Shown one piece after another: positions 51,401 to 64,000 of a stretch of 64,000 nucleotides of DNA. The notes under the pieces are model-generated. The model did no database searches. It saw only the letters and a list, made by a program, of their open reading frames with translations, and was not told the DNA's origin. The stretch comes from Prinia subflava (lineage: Eukaryota > Chordata > Aves > Passeriformes > Cisticolidae): contig NC_086283.1 of assembly GCF_021018805.1 (NCBI RefSeq), positions 23,587,662-23,651,661 of the forward strand, in the 5' to 3' direction. Every line of letters begins with the position of its first letter. Position 1 is the stretch's first letter. The translations under genes were made by a program, and so were the position numbers.

Positions 51401-54400
51401 AACTCCAGCCCAGTTGCCTCCCTGACTCTGGTCTCTCTTTTCTGCAGCACGTTTGGAACATGCCAAAAGCTGCACAAACTAAACACAAGACTGTCTGCTT
51501 AGCAGCAACAGCAGCTCCTTGTTCTCATCATCTAGCCTTTGAAAATCCCTTGTCTCGGTCCTGCTGACCATACTAAAGAACAAGTTCAGCAGGAAGGACA
51601 AGTGCTCTCCAGAGTAATTCCCAGTAGAACTGCATGAGGAAGCCTGGAGCCTGCCTTGGCGCCATGCTCAAGAAACAGAACGTGCAGTGTGGAGAGCCCT
51701 TCAGAAAGCAGCCAGGATCAGAGAGGGAAGGACAAATGGTACCTGCGGTCAGCTTTTAACAACAAACCCAAATATCAGCGCAGGCGTTTGCCAAGGCGAT
51801 AGCAAAGCTGTTGGTGAGGCTGCCCTGCCTCCCCTCCCTACAGCTGCACAAAGACTCAGTAAGTCACACACAGAGAATGCTTGAGCAGTGGAGGTGCAAA
51901 ATGGAGCGTATTAACTGAAGCTTTTAATAAGATTTTGATAACAATGATTTTTATGTTAATCTCTAAAGAGTTTGCTTTTGTAACATGTAACTGATAAGCA
52001 TATGATCTAGTTTTAATTTAATCTCTGCAGGTGTTTCCCGATGGTAAATGTTAAATTTTTATTGCTTCCTTAGGCAGTAATAATAGGGGAAGTGTCTGTA
52101 GGGCTCCCACCATCCATTTGTATGCAGATAGCATCATATTTTATAATAGCTGTAAATCTGACAGGATAGACTCTTACTGTTGAGATGATATTATAAATAT
52201 GTGTCAACACTGAATAAACATCTTTGAAAAGAAAATAAAATAGAGATGTTATTAGAGGTCTAATGAAACAACCATAACTGCTTATTTATAAGAGATGTAT
52301 GCGCACATCCTTGGAAAAAAGTAGAGCCCATGCTGGGTTTGCAGCTTTCTGACGAGCAGGACATGGAGATTCTCAGCAGGGTCTTGCAGACAATGCAGAA
52401 ATAGATCCTGCACTTCATAAAGATGATGACTGTCTATAAACCTCTAAATGTTTGTTCTCTCTGAGGTTTCAAAATGATTATAAATACCACGGTGTCTAAG
52501 ACTCAATTATGGCTTCTTCTGTACAGCTTAGGAGCACAGCATGTCAGGAGCTCCCACACGAAGAACCATAAGACACCAAGTACAAGGAAGTGAGCCCAGA
52601 TGCCTGTCTGAGGCGTAAAGCAAACACATTTTGGGCCAAATTCACCCAGTATGAGACCCGAAAGGGACTTGATCTCTTAGACCTTATACTTAACCTTGTT
52701 CATTGAGCATGCATGAAACCTGCCCTTGTTTACATTTAGTCTTTTAAAGACAGTGACACTTTAGAGTGACATTGTATTTTCCTCAAATAATTTTATCTGT
52801 TCTGCAGCAAGTGTGGCTCTCTGGCATGCTGTGGTCACTGTGTGTCCATAGGCACATCTCAGGGCACATCTGTACCAGCAGCACAGGCAGAGAACAGAGC
52901 TAAAAGATTTCTAAGATGGAACTGGCTTGGCTCCAGCCAGTGGGGAGCATGGGCAGAGAGAGCTTTGAGCTGTCTCTAACTCTCTTGTATAGGCATGCCC
53001 TGAAAGGGATTACACTTTAACAGAAGTCTAGATATTTCCTCAGCGGTGCTGAGATATGTGGCTCCCAAGGTCCACATCATTAGTCATAAAAACAAACAGT
53101 CTAACCTCTGACACAAAAAATACACACAAGTTGGTCTAAGTCCTCAGTGACAGGGAATGGGAATACAGCTTGCTGCCACTGGAGGAGGGAAATTTGAAAA
53201 CTTGCCACATAAGCAAGTCAAAAAAACCAAAACATTTTTGCTGGTGAATTAAAGTTACAAGAACAGCTTGGACAATTTAGATTAAACAATTCTTGCTTCT
53301 GTTGTAAGTCAGAACATGTATGCTGCTTCAAGGTGGTAGCTTAAATACAGTATTTTTTCTTATGCTGGTCTTTAAAAGTGAATTTAAAAAAAAAGTTATG
53401 GAGACTTTTTAATAAATTGGTATTAATTATAAAGAAAACTCCAATCATTTTCTACAGAAAGACAACATGAGTGCAAACTGAAAGGCAGATACGTCATCCC
53501 TTTCCTGAGTTACTTCAAAGCCAAAGACAATCTGCCACATTGTGCCATGGAGAAGGGAACTGTCAAGAAAAACAAAACGTCACATTATGAATATTGATTA
53601 GTAAGAATTAAATTCATTACAAGCTATAGGTAAGATTCAGATATATAAAATGTTTAGCTCCCTCCTATATACTCGCTTGTTGTTTTCATATCAGAATCTG
53701 TAAACATACAATTTAATCTGTGTGACTTCTTCAGACTGAGGATTCATTAAAGGAATTGTTTGCAGTCAGCCTCTACAACTGCACAGGCCAGCACACACGT
53801 GCCAATGTTCCAGGCCCACTGGGCTAGTGGTGAACACAGAACCCAAGCACGGTACCTTCTGTTATAAATGCTACACCATGTCCTTATGCTGTGACAGATA
53901 AAGTGGAATATTTTGCAAATCAAGTGTGCAAAGTTTCAGGAATCAGGCATAATGATTAAGAAAATCTTTTCCATGATAAATGAACTGTGAATCTCCCATA
54001 TGAAGTATTTAAACAGATGGATAATCACCACAGCAACCAAAACCACCACAGAGTCATTCAGGAGCATTTCATCTCTGTACACTCCATTGTCAGGTTTCAA
54101 GCTATAAGGAGGCAGTATTTTATGTAACAGAAGACTAGCCAATGCTTTTAGGTAACTCACAGCATTTTCTAAGGTAGGTAGAAAATCAGAGGACCAATTA
54201 CAAGCTGCAGGAACAACACTTTTTACACCTTGGTTCACACTTAAGGTGTAGAAGAATCTTGTTCACACTTGTTGAAGAATCTTTGCTGCGTCTTACATCT
54301 CTGCTCCTTTGCATTTGTATTTCTGTTGTCTTCTTCATCCACATTTTTCCTCTCATCTTTTCACTGCTCTGCCAGCATCATAACAAGGAATGTAACCTCA

Positions 54401-54480
54401 ATCTCCCTCTAATCACAGAAATAATTAATTATTTGGGCAGAATAAAGCAGCCCAAAAAGGAGAAAGCAGAAGAAACAATG
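45401..54480. other. Intergenic DNA, right half
   Basis: No recognisable gene. There is a hydrophobic minus-strand frame (45453-45650), a GC-richer patch with a 151-codon minus frame (48947-49402), and long unique AT-rich stretches (about 48.1-48.5 and 51.9-52.3 kb) with few simple repeats that could be conserved non-coding DNA. T runs occur at about 45069-45080 and 50781-50797. Confidence 0.65.
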
Positions 54481-54910
54481 ACCTAACTATAACGGAGAGA
54501 ACTTCCCACAGCTTTGAGATACTCCCAGTTACCGCCACACAGGGCGTCAGTCTCCATCTCCCCCGGCGCAGCTGGGCAGCCTTCCCGGAGCAGCCGGCAC
54601 TGAGCGCCCCACGCTCACCCTCTCCATCTTTTTGCATCCCCGGAGGCAGCGAGGCACGGCAAGAGCAGCGGGACGGTGTCAAACCAGGTGCGTGCCCCAA
54701 ACCAAGCAGCTCCGGGATGTTTCAGTGCCCCTTCAACAGCCACGGCACACACGACCTTCGGGAATGTCTGGGATGGGCAGAGTCTCTCCCAAGGGCACGT
54801 TACTGCACAATTGTCAGGGATGCGGCTTTGTGCTCTCCGAGGCATCAGCACCAGCAGCAAGGACAGAACAACACCGAGTCCTACTCGCACTCACGCACGT
54901 TTTCACATTT
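54481..54910. promoter_or_regulatory. Orphan CpG-rich patch between the two genes
   Basis: By hand I count 26 CpG dinucleotides between 54481 and 54900, while flanking DNA is AT-rich with almost none. It is separate from the MOSPD1 island, which begins about 1.2 kb to the right. It may be an unannotated promoter, a distal element of MOSPD1, or an eroding island. A plus frame (54632-55102) runs through it. Confidence 0.5.
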
Positions 54911-55102
54911 AACCGGAGTCAACACAGTGCTTTTAAAAATCACAAAACAACCAGGACACTAGCTGTAGTGATCAATGGATGGGAGAAGGAGACCAGCTTG
55001 ATTCCAGTTTTCAACAGGTGGATGCAAACCTTATCAAATGTGTGGCAGAAAAAGTTTATATCCTGGGAAACTTATGGAGGCAGACATAAAACCTGCTTTT
55101 AG
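54632..55102 (+). other. Unidentified 156-codon open frame overlapping the CpG-rich patch
   Basis: The frame starts with a TTG codon and its first ATG comes about 45 codons in (near SGMSGMGRVSPK). It continues well past the GC-rich patch into ordinary-composition DNA, ending with NGWEKETSLIPVFNRWM and onward. I do not recognise it. The 5' half could be stop-free merely because of GC content; the 3' half is harder to dismiss but short. Confidence 0.2.
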
Positions 55103-56504
55103 AAAGTCTGAACTTTCTTTGTAGATGAACTGGATAAACTGGAAAATACCAATTTGTCCAATTAATGTGCTTCTAAGTCTAGCCCCTTGAGATTATGGAG
55201 TTTTTTGATCATTCAGTTTGTTATTAATTTGAATATCTCCAAAGCATGTTCATGTCTACTTCTTCTTCTGAGACAGGTTTCCAAAATGAGGAACTGCCTC
55301 CATTGGATTAATACTCAGTAAAATCATAATAATTTTCTGAACATATCCTGAAAGGCTGAAGTCTGATAATCATTTTAAAAACAAGAATTCCAGTTTATTT
55401 TAAAACATGTTAAAATCTGAACTGATTTGCACTCATCAAGAAACAAAATATTTTGCCAGTTTTCACTGCATACATATTCAGAAATTCTGACAAAATTATA
55501 ATCTCTATATATAATTTAACAGTATTATATGATTTGTGGCTGTAAGGCTGAACTTCTTAATGAACCATTAGATCTGCAGAAAAAGGTGAGTGCTAATACA
55601 CACACCTTGCCTAAGCTGGAAAATATACATTTTAGAATTTATTTAATGTCTTCCATGATTTTAAGTATGTTATTTCCTGTACTGAATTGTTTCATGATGA
55701 TGTGAAACTCGTGGCTGCTGTGTTTATTTCACCACGGATGTGTGTTCATTTCACTGAGGGGTAAAGCTTGGTAATGGGTAAAAGATTTTGCAATCCTGTA
55801 CTGGGTGGCTCAATATAAATCTTAATTATCCACCTGACTTGCAACAAAAACATTTTGCTGCAATAAAGATCTTGACGTCTGGGATGACACTGGGTGGTGA
55901 TTACAAATGGATTTGTTTGTATTATATAGAGGGGAAGTTGGGGGGGAAAAAACAACCAGGGAAGATTGTATAGTGGATAATGCACAGTACGAGCTGAAGT
56001 CCACAGCTTAATTGAATGAAAGCACATGAAGTAAATAAGAGGAATAAAGAACAAAGATAACAGCGTGGCAGTGTTTACAAGGCCAGTGTGTCCCATTTAA
56101 GCCGTGCTGCTGGATGGGCGGACGGTCACGCCTGGACGTTCGGCCCGCTAACACCTGTATCCTGACTGAGCCCGGGGCTCACACTCGCCAGCGGGGGACT
56201 GCCAGCGATGGGCGGCATCGAGGTGAGCCCGACCTGCTCTGGGACCCGCAGGGCACAACACACGGAGGCCCCGAGCGCAGCGGGAGCCGGGAGAGAGGCA
56301 GGAACCCCTCCGGGACGGGGTCAGACCTCGGGAACCGTGACCTGAGGTGAAATATCATAAAAAAAACACCTCCCCGCAGGTGAGAGGCGCCGGCCGGCCG
56401 CACAAGCCCCGCTGTCCGGCGGTGCCGCGGGGCTGCCGGGCGGGGGAAGCAGCGCCGAACGCCGCGGTGCCGAGGCCCGAGCTCGGCGTGCCGGGGCAGC
56501 CCCG

Positions 56505-56643
56505 ACATGGCGGCGGGGGCGGGCTGCGGGCGGGGCGGTGACGCGGCGGCGGCGGCCGGTCGGTCCCAGCAGCCCCAGCGCTGCCCGCAGTGACGGGCGG
56601 ACAAAGGGGCGCCGCGCCAGCCCGCACCAGCGGCCCCGGGCGG
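56505..56643 (+). other. MOSPD1: Probable non-coding exon 1 of MOSPD1
   Basis: Seen: a consensus donor GGGCGG|GTGAGTCG at 56643/56644 inside the CpG island, with a YY1-like box near 56505. The next recognised exon (61595) has only 103 bases of leader before its ATG and a proper acceptor, so an upstream non-coding exon is required. The 5' boundary given here is approximate. Confidence 0.55.
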
Positions 56644-56870
56644 GTGAGTCGGGGCGGGGGGGCGACAGCGGGCACGGGGCGGGCGAGCGGAGCGACACCC
56701 GCGGCCCGGCCCGGCTCGTCCCGGGCCGCGCCACCCCGCGGGCCGGGCCTCCCGCCCCTGCCCTCCGCAGGCCCTGCGGGAGCGCGGCGGGGCCGGGATG
56801 GGGAGCGGGGCGGCGGCCGCGCTCCGAGGCCCCGGCCTGGCGCCACTTCCCCGCGGGGCCGGGGCTCGCT

Positions 56871-56954
56871 CCGGGCGGTGCGGCGGGGCCGGGGTCGCCC
56901 CGAGGGGCGGCGGCGCGGGGCCGGGTCTCGGGCCGGGCGGTGCGGCGGGGCCGG
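56871..56954. repeat. Duplicated 22-mer in the MOSPD1 CpG island
   Basis: The same 22 bases, beginning CCGGGCGGTGCGG, occur at 56871-56892 and 56933-56954 (offset 62 bp). A weaker third relative (GCGCGGTGCGGAGG) starts near 56960. They lie in intron 1, just downstream of the probable first exon. Confidence 0.85.
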
Positions 56955-57649
56955 ACCGGGCGCGGTGCGGAGGTGCCGGGCTGGCTGCGGGAGGCGCCGT
57001 TATCGCGCAGCTGCCTCAGCCCGTATCGCTGCTGCTCCTCGCCGAGAACAAAGAGGATCAATTAAGAGTGTGCAATTACCGCCGTGCCCTGCCGGCAGTA
57101 GGCACAGCTCGGAACGCCTTTGCTTTCTCCCAGGGAAGAGTGCTCCCCTGTGTTAATCTGCGTGGTCTGGGGCCACGCAGAGCTAATGAGCACAACACAC
57201 GTTTAAAAATCAGCCAGTTTAGTGCGTTAAACACAAACTTAAGGTGAAAAAATAGAGACTAAAACACATGTGCCCTTGAATGTCTTCTCTAGGATCCTTG
57301 TGAGCCTGTAGGAGAATGGATCAGGAGCAATGCACAGCTGTTACTTAATTTTTCACCGCTTTTCGTGCCTCTTAGTTGCATTTGAATATTGTGTTAGTCA
57401 CCTTTCCAGGATTTTAAAAAATAATGTCATCCTAATAAATTTTGCTGTCAGTGTCAGCGTGATTTATGCATGTGGTCATCCATGCTCATAGTTAATGCTC
57501 TGAGACTCTTTCATTTTACAGCATCCTGGAGACACTGATGACATTTCTCATCATCCTGTGAAGGGGTAAACAGTAGCAGTTTTGCAAAGTATCAGAGCAG
57601 TTCTGCCGGTTCAAAGGGGACCGTCCACCTACTGAAATACTTTGCAGAA

Positions 57650-57775
57650 TGTGTGCCTTCATAGATCAGCAAATTGAGGTGAGGTTAACCAACTTGCTCA
57701 AGGTCATGGAGTGTCAGTGACAGAGTTAGCAATAATGGAATCCAGCCATCCTGGCTGCTGGCTCTGTGCTCTCAT
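57650..57775 (+). mobile_element. MIR-like ancient SINE remnant
   Basis: CATAGATCAGCAAATTGAGG, then AACTTGCTCAAGGTCATGGA, GTGACAGAGTTAGCAATAAT and GGAATCCAGCCATCC follow the order of the MIR core (ACTGAGG, AACTTGCCCAAGGTCAC, GGCAGAGC, GGATTCGAACCC). It lies in MOSPD1 intron 1. MIR copies are scarce and very old in birds. Confidence 0.7.
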
Positions 57776-58266
57776 CGTTGGGTGACACTCCCAAATAATT
57801 GCAGGTAGTTTAAACATTGGTTTGCGTAAGTGCACATTGAGGCCTTCAAAACATTTTGGAGAAACAAGATGTTTATGGAGTGCTTCAGATCCCATGCTGC
57901 TTTTGCATGTAGCTTAAAGTGATTGCTCAGCTTGGCATAGGAGGGAATTTTGAAGGAGAGTTTGAGGTTTATTTTGTAAATATGTGCTTAAAAAACATCT
58001 GGTGTAATGAGTATATAGTGTAGAAAGACGTGTAGATTTAGGAGGTAGATCATGAGATGTAAAAAAAGTAGATTATAATGTAATTAGGCAACTTTTAAAA
58101 CAGCAGTGTGGAGACATGACTGTAAAGAGGTTTTCTTCTGAATGAAGTGTTTACCCCATGACATTCTGTGGAGTTATGCAGTTATATGCAAGCTATATGC
58201 AGTTATGGAGAAAAACAACTAACAGATGCATTGGGAAGCCATGGTGATGAAGCTGTTGGAAATTAA

Positions 58267-58782
58267 AATGGGAACAAAAAGGTTCCTCAGTTGATTTATT
58301 TATTCAGCAGATACTTGTTAAGTAAAAACAAATCACAATGGATGTTATTTCTGACCCGGGAGAGAAGTTACATTTCACTTCGTGTTTTTCTCTGTCAAGT
58401 TAAATTTATGAAGAAAGGGGTTTCAAAGGAAGCACTGGCACATCTGTGCTGTTGTGACACCAGCAGTATATATTTAGTAACTTCACTGAGGAAAGATCCC
58501 TATTGTGCTGAAAAAATACCAGTGACAATTGTTTGTCAGGACTTCAAAGGGCACTGGGAAGTGAGCTGGCATTGTTCAGGTGTTACACACTGGGCCTGGC
58601 AAATGTTAGCTCTGACAGATCCCCGCTCCTGTGGGAATTTCATCGGGCGCTGCTGCAAGAAGCCCATCTGTGCAGTGCAAATCACAGGCCTGAGATGCCA
58701 GATCCTGGGTTGGGACAGATTTGCTTGTGCTAACCTTTATGGGCTGCAAGCAGTCATGGTGACTGTTGACTACAACGTTTAG
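58267..58782 (+). other. Unidentified Cys/Trp-rich open frame in MOSPD1 intron 1
   Basis: A frame open from the TAA at 58264-58266 to the TAG at 58780-58782, the longest outside the CpG islands. The first ATG is near 58342, leaving about 146 residues. It is unusually rich in Cys and Trp, with motifs such as HLCCCDTSS, VSWHCSG, HWAWQ and GRCCKKPIC. No family is recognised. It could be a chance frame, an old retro-element remnant or a cryptic exon. Confidence 0.25.
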
Positions 58783-61594
58783 TGGTTGTGGTGCAGTGGA
58801 GGTGCAGAAAAGCAGCAGCTGAGTTTCTGTTCATGAGCTGTCTGGGGTACGTGACCTTATTCTCACCCTTAGAGCTGCCATGGGGTTAATCTGGGCAGAG
58901 GTTGTGGTGATAAAAACTTTCTCTGTAAAAGTGTGGGCAGTTTCTCATTGATAGGAGAGGTGTGCTGTTATCAAGAGTATCAATACGAAACCCTCACATC
59001 TCCCTAGCATGTGTTTGGTTTATCAGTCAGTCTTGGGAAAAGTGCTTTTACTGGTGTCACTTGGTGAGATGTCCCAGCAAGGTGACTTCTAAGCTAGAAG
59101 TGTTGTCTCGGAAAGGATGCTAGTTGCTTGCTTAGGAATCCAGAAATTTATACCCTGAATGACACTGCTGTGTCAGCAAATGTGTCTACTATAGGCCTGC
59201 CAGACGTTACTTTTGCAAATTTGGGCGGTAGCTCCTTATCCAGCCAAGTTAAATAGGAAAAGGAAGCAATAATGGGATATACTTTTTTAAGACTGGTGGG
59301 TTTTCTCATGCAGGTTGTGGAATCCTGGGAGGTTTGCACACTGTTTTCCACATATGTGTAACAAAAATGAGCCTGTTGATAGGCATAGTGATCCATAACT
59401 CCACTGATACAGAGAATTGTGGTGTTTTGAGCACTGAACACTTGCCACGGACTGAGCTGGAGAAACTGGAGATGTGGGATGAAGCCAGGAAATGGAATGA
59501 AACACCTGCAGTGTTTAAATAAAAAGCAAAAGCATCAAACTAATACTGATTATTATAAATAATACTTGAATTTTTTATTAAACATAGTTAATTAAATTGT
59601 GTAGCAGTAGTTTGCTGTTGGTTTTATGGTAGCTAAAAACTTTTATTTGAAAAAAATCCCTTTTGTTAATGTCAAAATCTGCCTGTATTTCTGTTACACA
59701 TGATGTGCAGAGTGTAGATAGATATGAGAACCAAAGATTCCAACATATTCTTACTGCCTACTGCATTGAGCTAACTTTGGTTAATAATAAATAGTTCTTA
59801 GTCTTCTATCTATGACAAGCATCAAAAGGTATTTTGTATTCCTATGTGCTGGCAGTTTTTCCACATTAGCTTTTCATATAGTCTTAATGTGTTTGAATGG
59901 AACAATGAAACTCACTTTGCAACAGTGCATGAAGTTGTTCAAGAAATAATACTCACACTTGCTGTACAAAGTCATTCCAGAGTTTGTTGATTCCTCTGAA
60001 ACAAAAGGGATTCACTGTAATTCCAAGAAGTACTCAGAACCCAAATTGGCACTTAGAGAGCCATTTCTTTTTCTAGACTCTTCTTAATAAGGTAACAGAA
60101 CATCAGCTTGGAACACTATCATTGAGGATTTGTTTTCAGAATATTATTAGTAGCATTTCAGTGAAGTGGAAACAAACCTGTGTTCTGAAAAGGAACTGGA
60201 TCATGAGGAAGGACATTCCAGTGAGATCCATGAATTTGAATTCTACAGGGATAATTTGCTATTTTAATAACAAAATAAATAAAATTAAAAGCTTAGTTTG
60301 TGAATAAGAATCAGAACCTGTAAACCTTTAGTAAACACATGAACGTGTGTCATGTTTCAAGTATGGAATACGTATCTGGTGCTTGGAAATGTGATCATCA
60401 TGATGTTTAGAATGCAGAAACAAGAATTTGTTTTTGATTGTTCATAATGTTTGGGCTATTTGCTGCTAGAAATTTCAGAAGCTAAATTTTTTAAGGTGCA
60501 ACAATCCAGTGTATTTAGCTGGAGAACACGTAAAATGTACCTTATTTTAAAAAGCATTATGGGAGGTGGAAATTACCTCTGATGAGTCAGTAGGAACTTC
60601 TTGTTGTTTTAATATTTTTTGCTATAAAGTTAGACCTCAAAGGACACCTTCAGTTTGATAATTAATCTATAGAAGCTGCAGTAAAAGATGACGTTCTTGC
60701 GGGGGGAGGAGAAGACTTTGTTCTCTCTGTCATGTGTTAAGTCAATGGTATGTGTGCTGAGGAGTCTGGCCTTAATTTTACTTTATGAATTACATTTGGG
60801 ATTGTTTCTTGGTTGGGTCATGGATTCTGGTTTTAGTTCTGGAATGTCACTCAAAATAAAACAGAACTGTGGGGGGTGGCAGAAGGAGAATTGTGATGAT
60901 CGTACTTTGGTTAGAGGTAGTGGTGGTAGAAAACCTGTCATCTCTTAATAAAATAGTAAATCCCAAATCTGTTTGGTGCTACTCATCCCAGTCATTTTTC
61001 CATTCATTGCCTATAACTACACAGTTGAAACACGGAGTTTGATTTAAACAAGACATGAAGGTGTTCCCCATTCCTTTGTTCTGAATCCCTGGGATTTTAC
61101 ATACCTGGGTGCCTAGGTGAGGAGATTCCTAACTTGTTATACCTCATCCAGGGTGGTCATCCCCACGGAAAAGCTCCTGCCTAAAGAGTGACTCCTGTTG
61201 CCTCAGTGTTATTGTGTTTCCTCATTTCTGCCCTCGTGTTTCTCAGGTGTTGCTGTCCTGAGGCAAGGATGGGATTCCTTTTTGCTGTTGTTTTGTTTGT
61301 GTTGCAAAGACCCAGCATAAGCAGCCCTAGTCATGGACTGAGCCCACAAATGCTGTCATGATACACTGGAGAGGTGCTTATACATTTATTTTGTAGCAGT
61401 TTGTTAAATAGATGGAAACCCAGTGCAAATATTTTTTCTATTTGAGTATTTTTGAAGGAACATAAGTAGAGGTAGATTCATAATCAAGCATCATGTTTTA
61501 TATTTTTGCACCTTTGTTAACTGCCTCAGTTTAGTATAGACTTATGGAAATAATCTTCTTGCCTTTCTCTTTTTTTTCCCATTTTTTCCTGTAG

Positions 61595-64000
<2,406 letters not shown>

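Larger units (their letters stand above)
56110..57060 (+). promoter_or_regulatory. MOSPD1: CpG-island promoter of MOSPD1
   Basis: Extremely GC/CpG-dense block beginning abruptly after AT-rich DNA. It holds a YY1-like ACATGGCGGC box (56505-56514), GC boxes (GGGGCGGGC type) and a strong splice donor CGG|GTGAGT at 56643/56644 that most likely ends the non-coding first exon. The transcription start is probably about 56.45-56.6 kb (inference). Long frames on both strands here are GC artefacts. Confidence 0.85.
56644..61594 (+). other. MOSPD1: MOSPD1 intron 1 (about 5 kb)
   Basis: Begins in the CpG island with the duplicated 22-mer and then becomes AT-rich. It contains a MIR-like remnant (57650-57775), a 44-nt stretch flanked by splice-like signals (57522-57565), and an unassigned Cys/Trp-rich frame (58291-58782). 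It ends with a long pyrimidine tract and CCTGTAG at 61594. No known gene is recognised inside. Confidence 0.75.

Noticed and set aside
56179..57247. Several 140-246-codon frames on both strands in the MOSPD1 CpG island
   Set aside because: GC-rich DNA has few stop codons. The products are Ala/Pro/Gly/Arg-rich on both strands and none matches a known protein.
58165..58206. Local repeat of ATGCAGTTAT / TATATGCA motifs
   Set aside because: Too short and imperfect to call a hairpin or tandem repeat with meaning.
59150..59320. Sequence recalling a DNA-transposon end (TGTGTCTACTATAGGCC)
   Set aside because: No terminal inverted repeat or target duplication could be seen.

Overview
ORGANISM AND OVERALL PICTURE. 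This is vertebrate nuclear DNA, most probably from a bird. It has GT-AG introns, two strong CpG islands, CR1 LINE fragments (the dominant sauropsid retrotransposon), low repeat density, a few ancient MIR-like SINE remnants, and exons of two conserved vertebrate genes. A crocodilian or turtle cannot be strictly excluded from sequence alone. I see no prokaryotic, viral or CRISPR content. LAYOUT. (1) 1-35034, minus strand: the first 14 coding exons of INTS6L (Integrator complex subunit 6-like, formerly DDX26B), entering from the CpG-island promoter at about 34.3-35.6 kb and running off the left edge at position 1. All 13 introns in the window have GT donors and AG acceptors, the reading frame closes exactly across every junction, and about 601 codons are recovered. 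Intron 2 is very long (17.9 kb); introns 1, 3 and 4 are short. (2) About 35.6-56.1 kb: a 20 kb intergenic interval with no recognisable protein gene. It contains a CR1 fragment next to the INTS6L promoter, ancient SINE-like pieces, microsatellites, a detached CpG-rich patch at 54.48-54.9 kb and several unexplained open frames. (3) About 56.1-64 kb, plus strand: the 5' part of MOSPD1 (motile sperm domain-containing protein 1). It has a CpG-island promoter, a probable non-coding first exon ending at 56643, a 5 kb first intron, the start-codon exon (61595-61851) and one further coding exon (62035-62110). The gene then runs off the right edge. HOW THE GENES RELATE. The two genes are divergently transcribed, head to head, with start sites about 21 kb apart. 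From general knowledge, the same divergent arrangement exists at human Xq26.3, where it is interrupted by mammalian RTL8/ZNF-type genes. INTS6L belongs to the Integrator family that acts with RNA polymerase II in the nucleus; MOSPD1 is an ER tail-anchored MSP-domain protein. Nothing suggests a shared pathway; their adjacency is old synteny. MOST WORTH A SECOND LOOK. Two CR1 copies in tail-to-tail orientation bracket the INTS6L CpG island. A perfect YY1-type box sits at the 5' end of INTS6L intron 2. A plus-strand frame at 17652-18029, inside INTS6L intron 2, has strikingly coding-like codon use. There is an orphan CpG patch with an overlapping long frame, a Cys/Trp-rich frame in MOSPD1 intron 1, and a tiny uORF just before the MOSPD1 start. 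I found no convincing new multi-gene system, and say so plainly.
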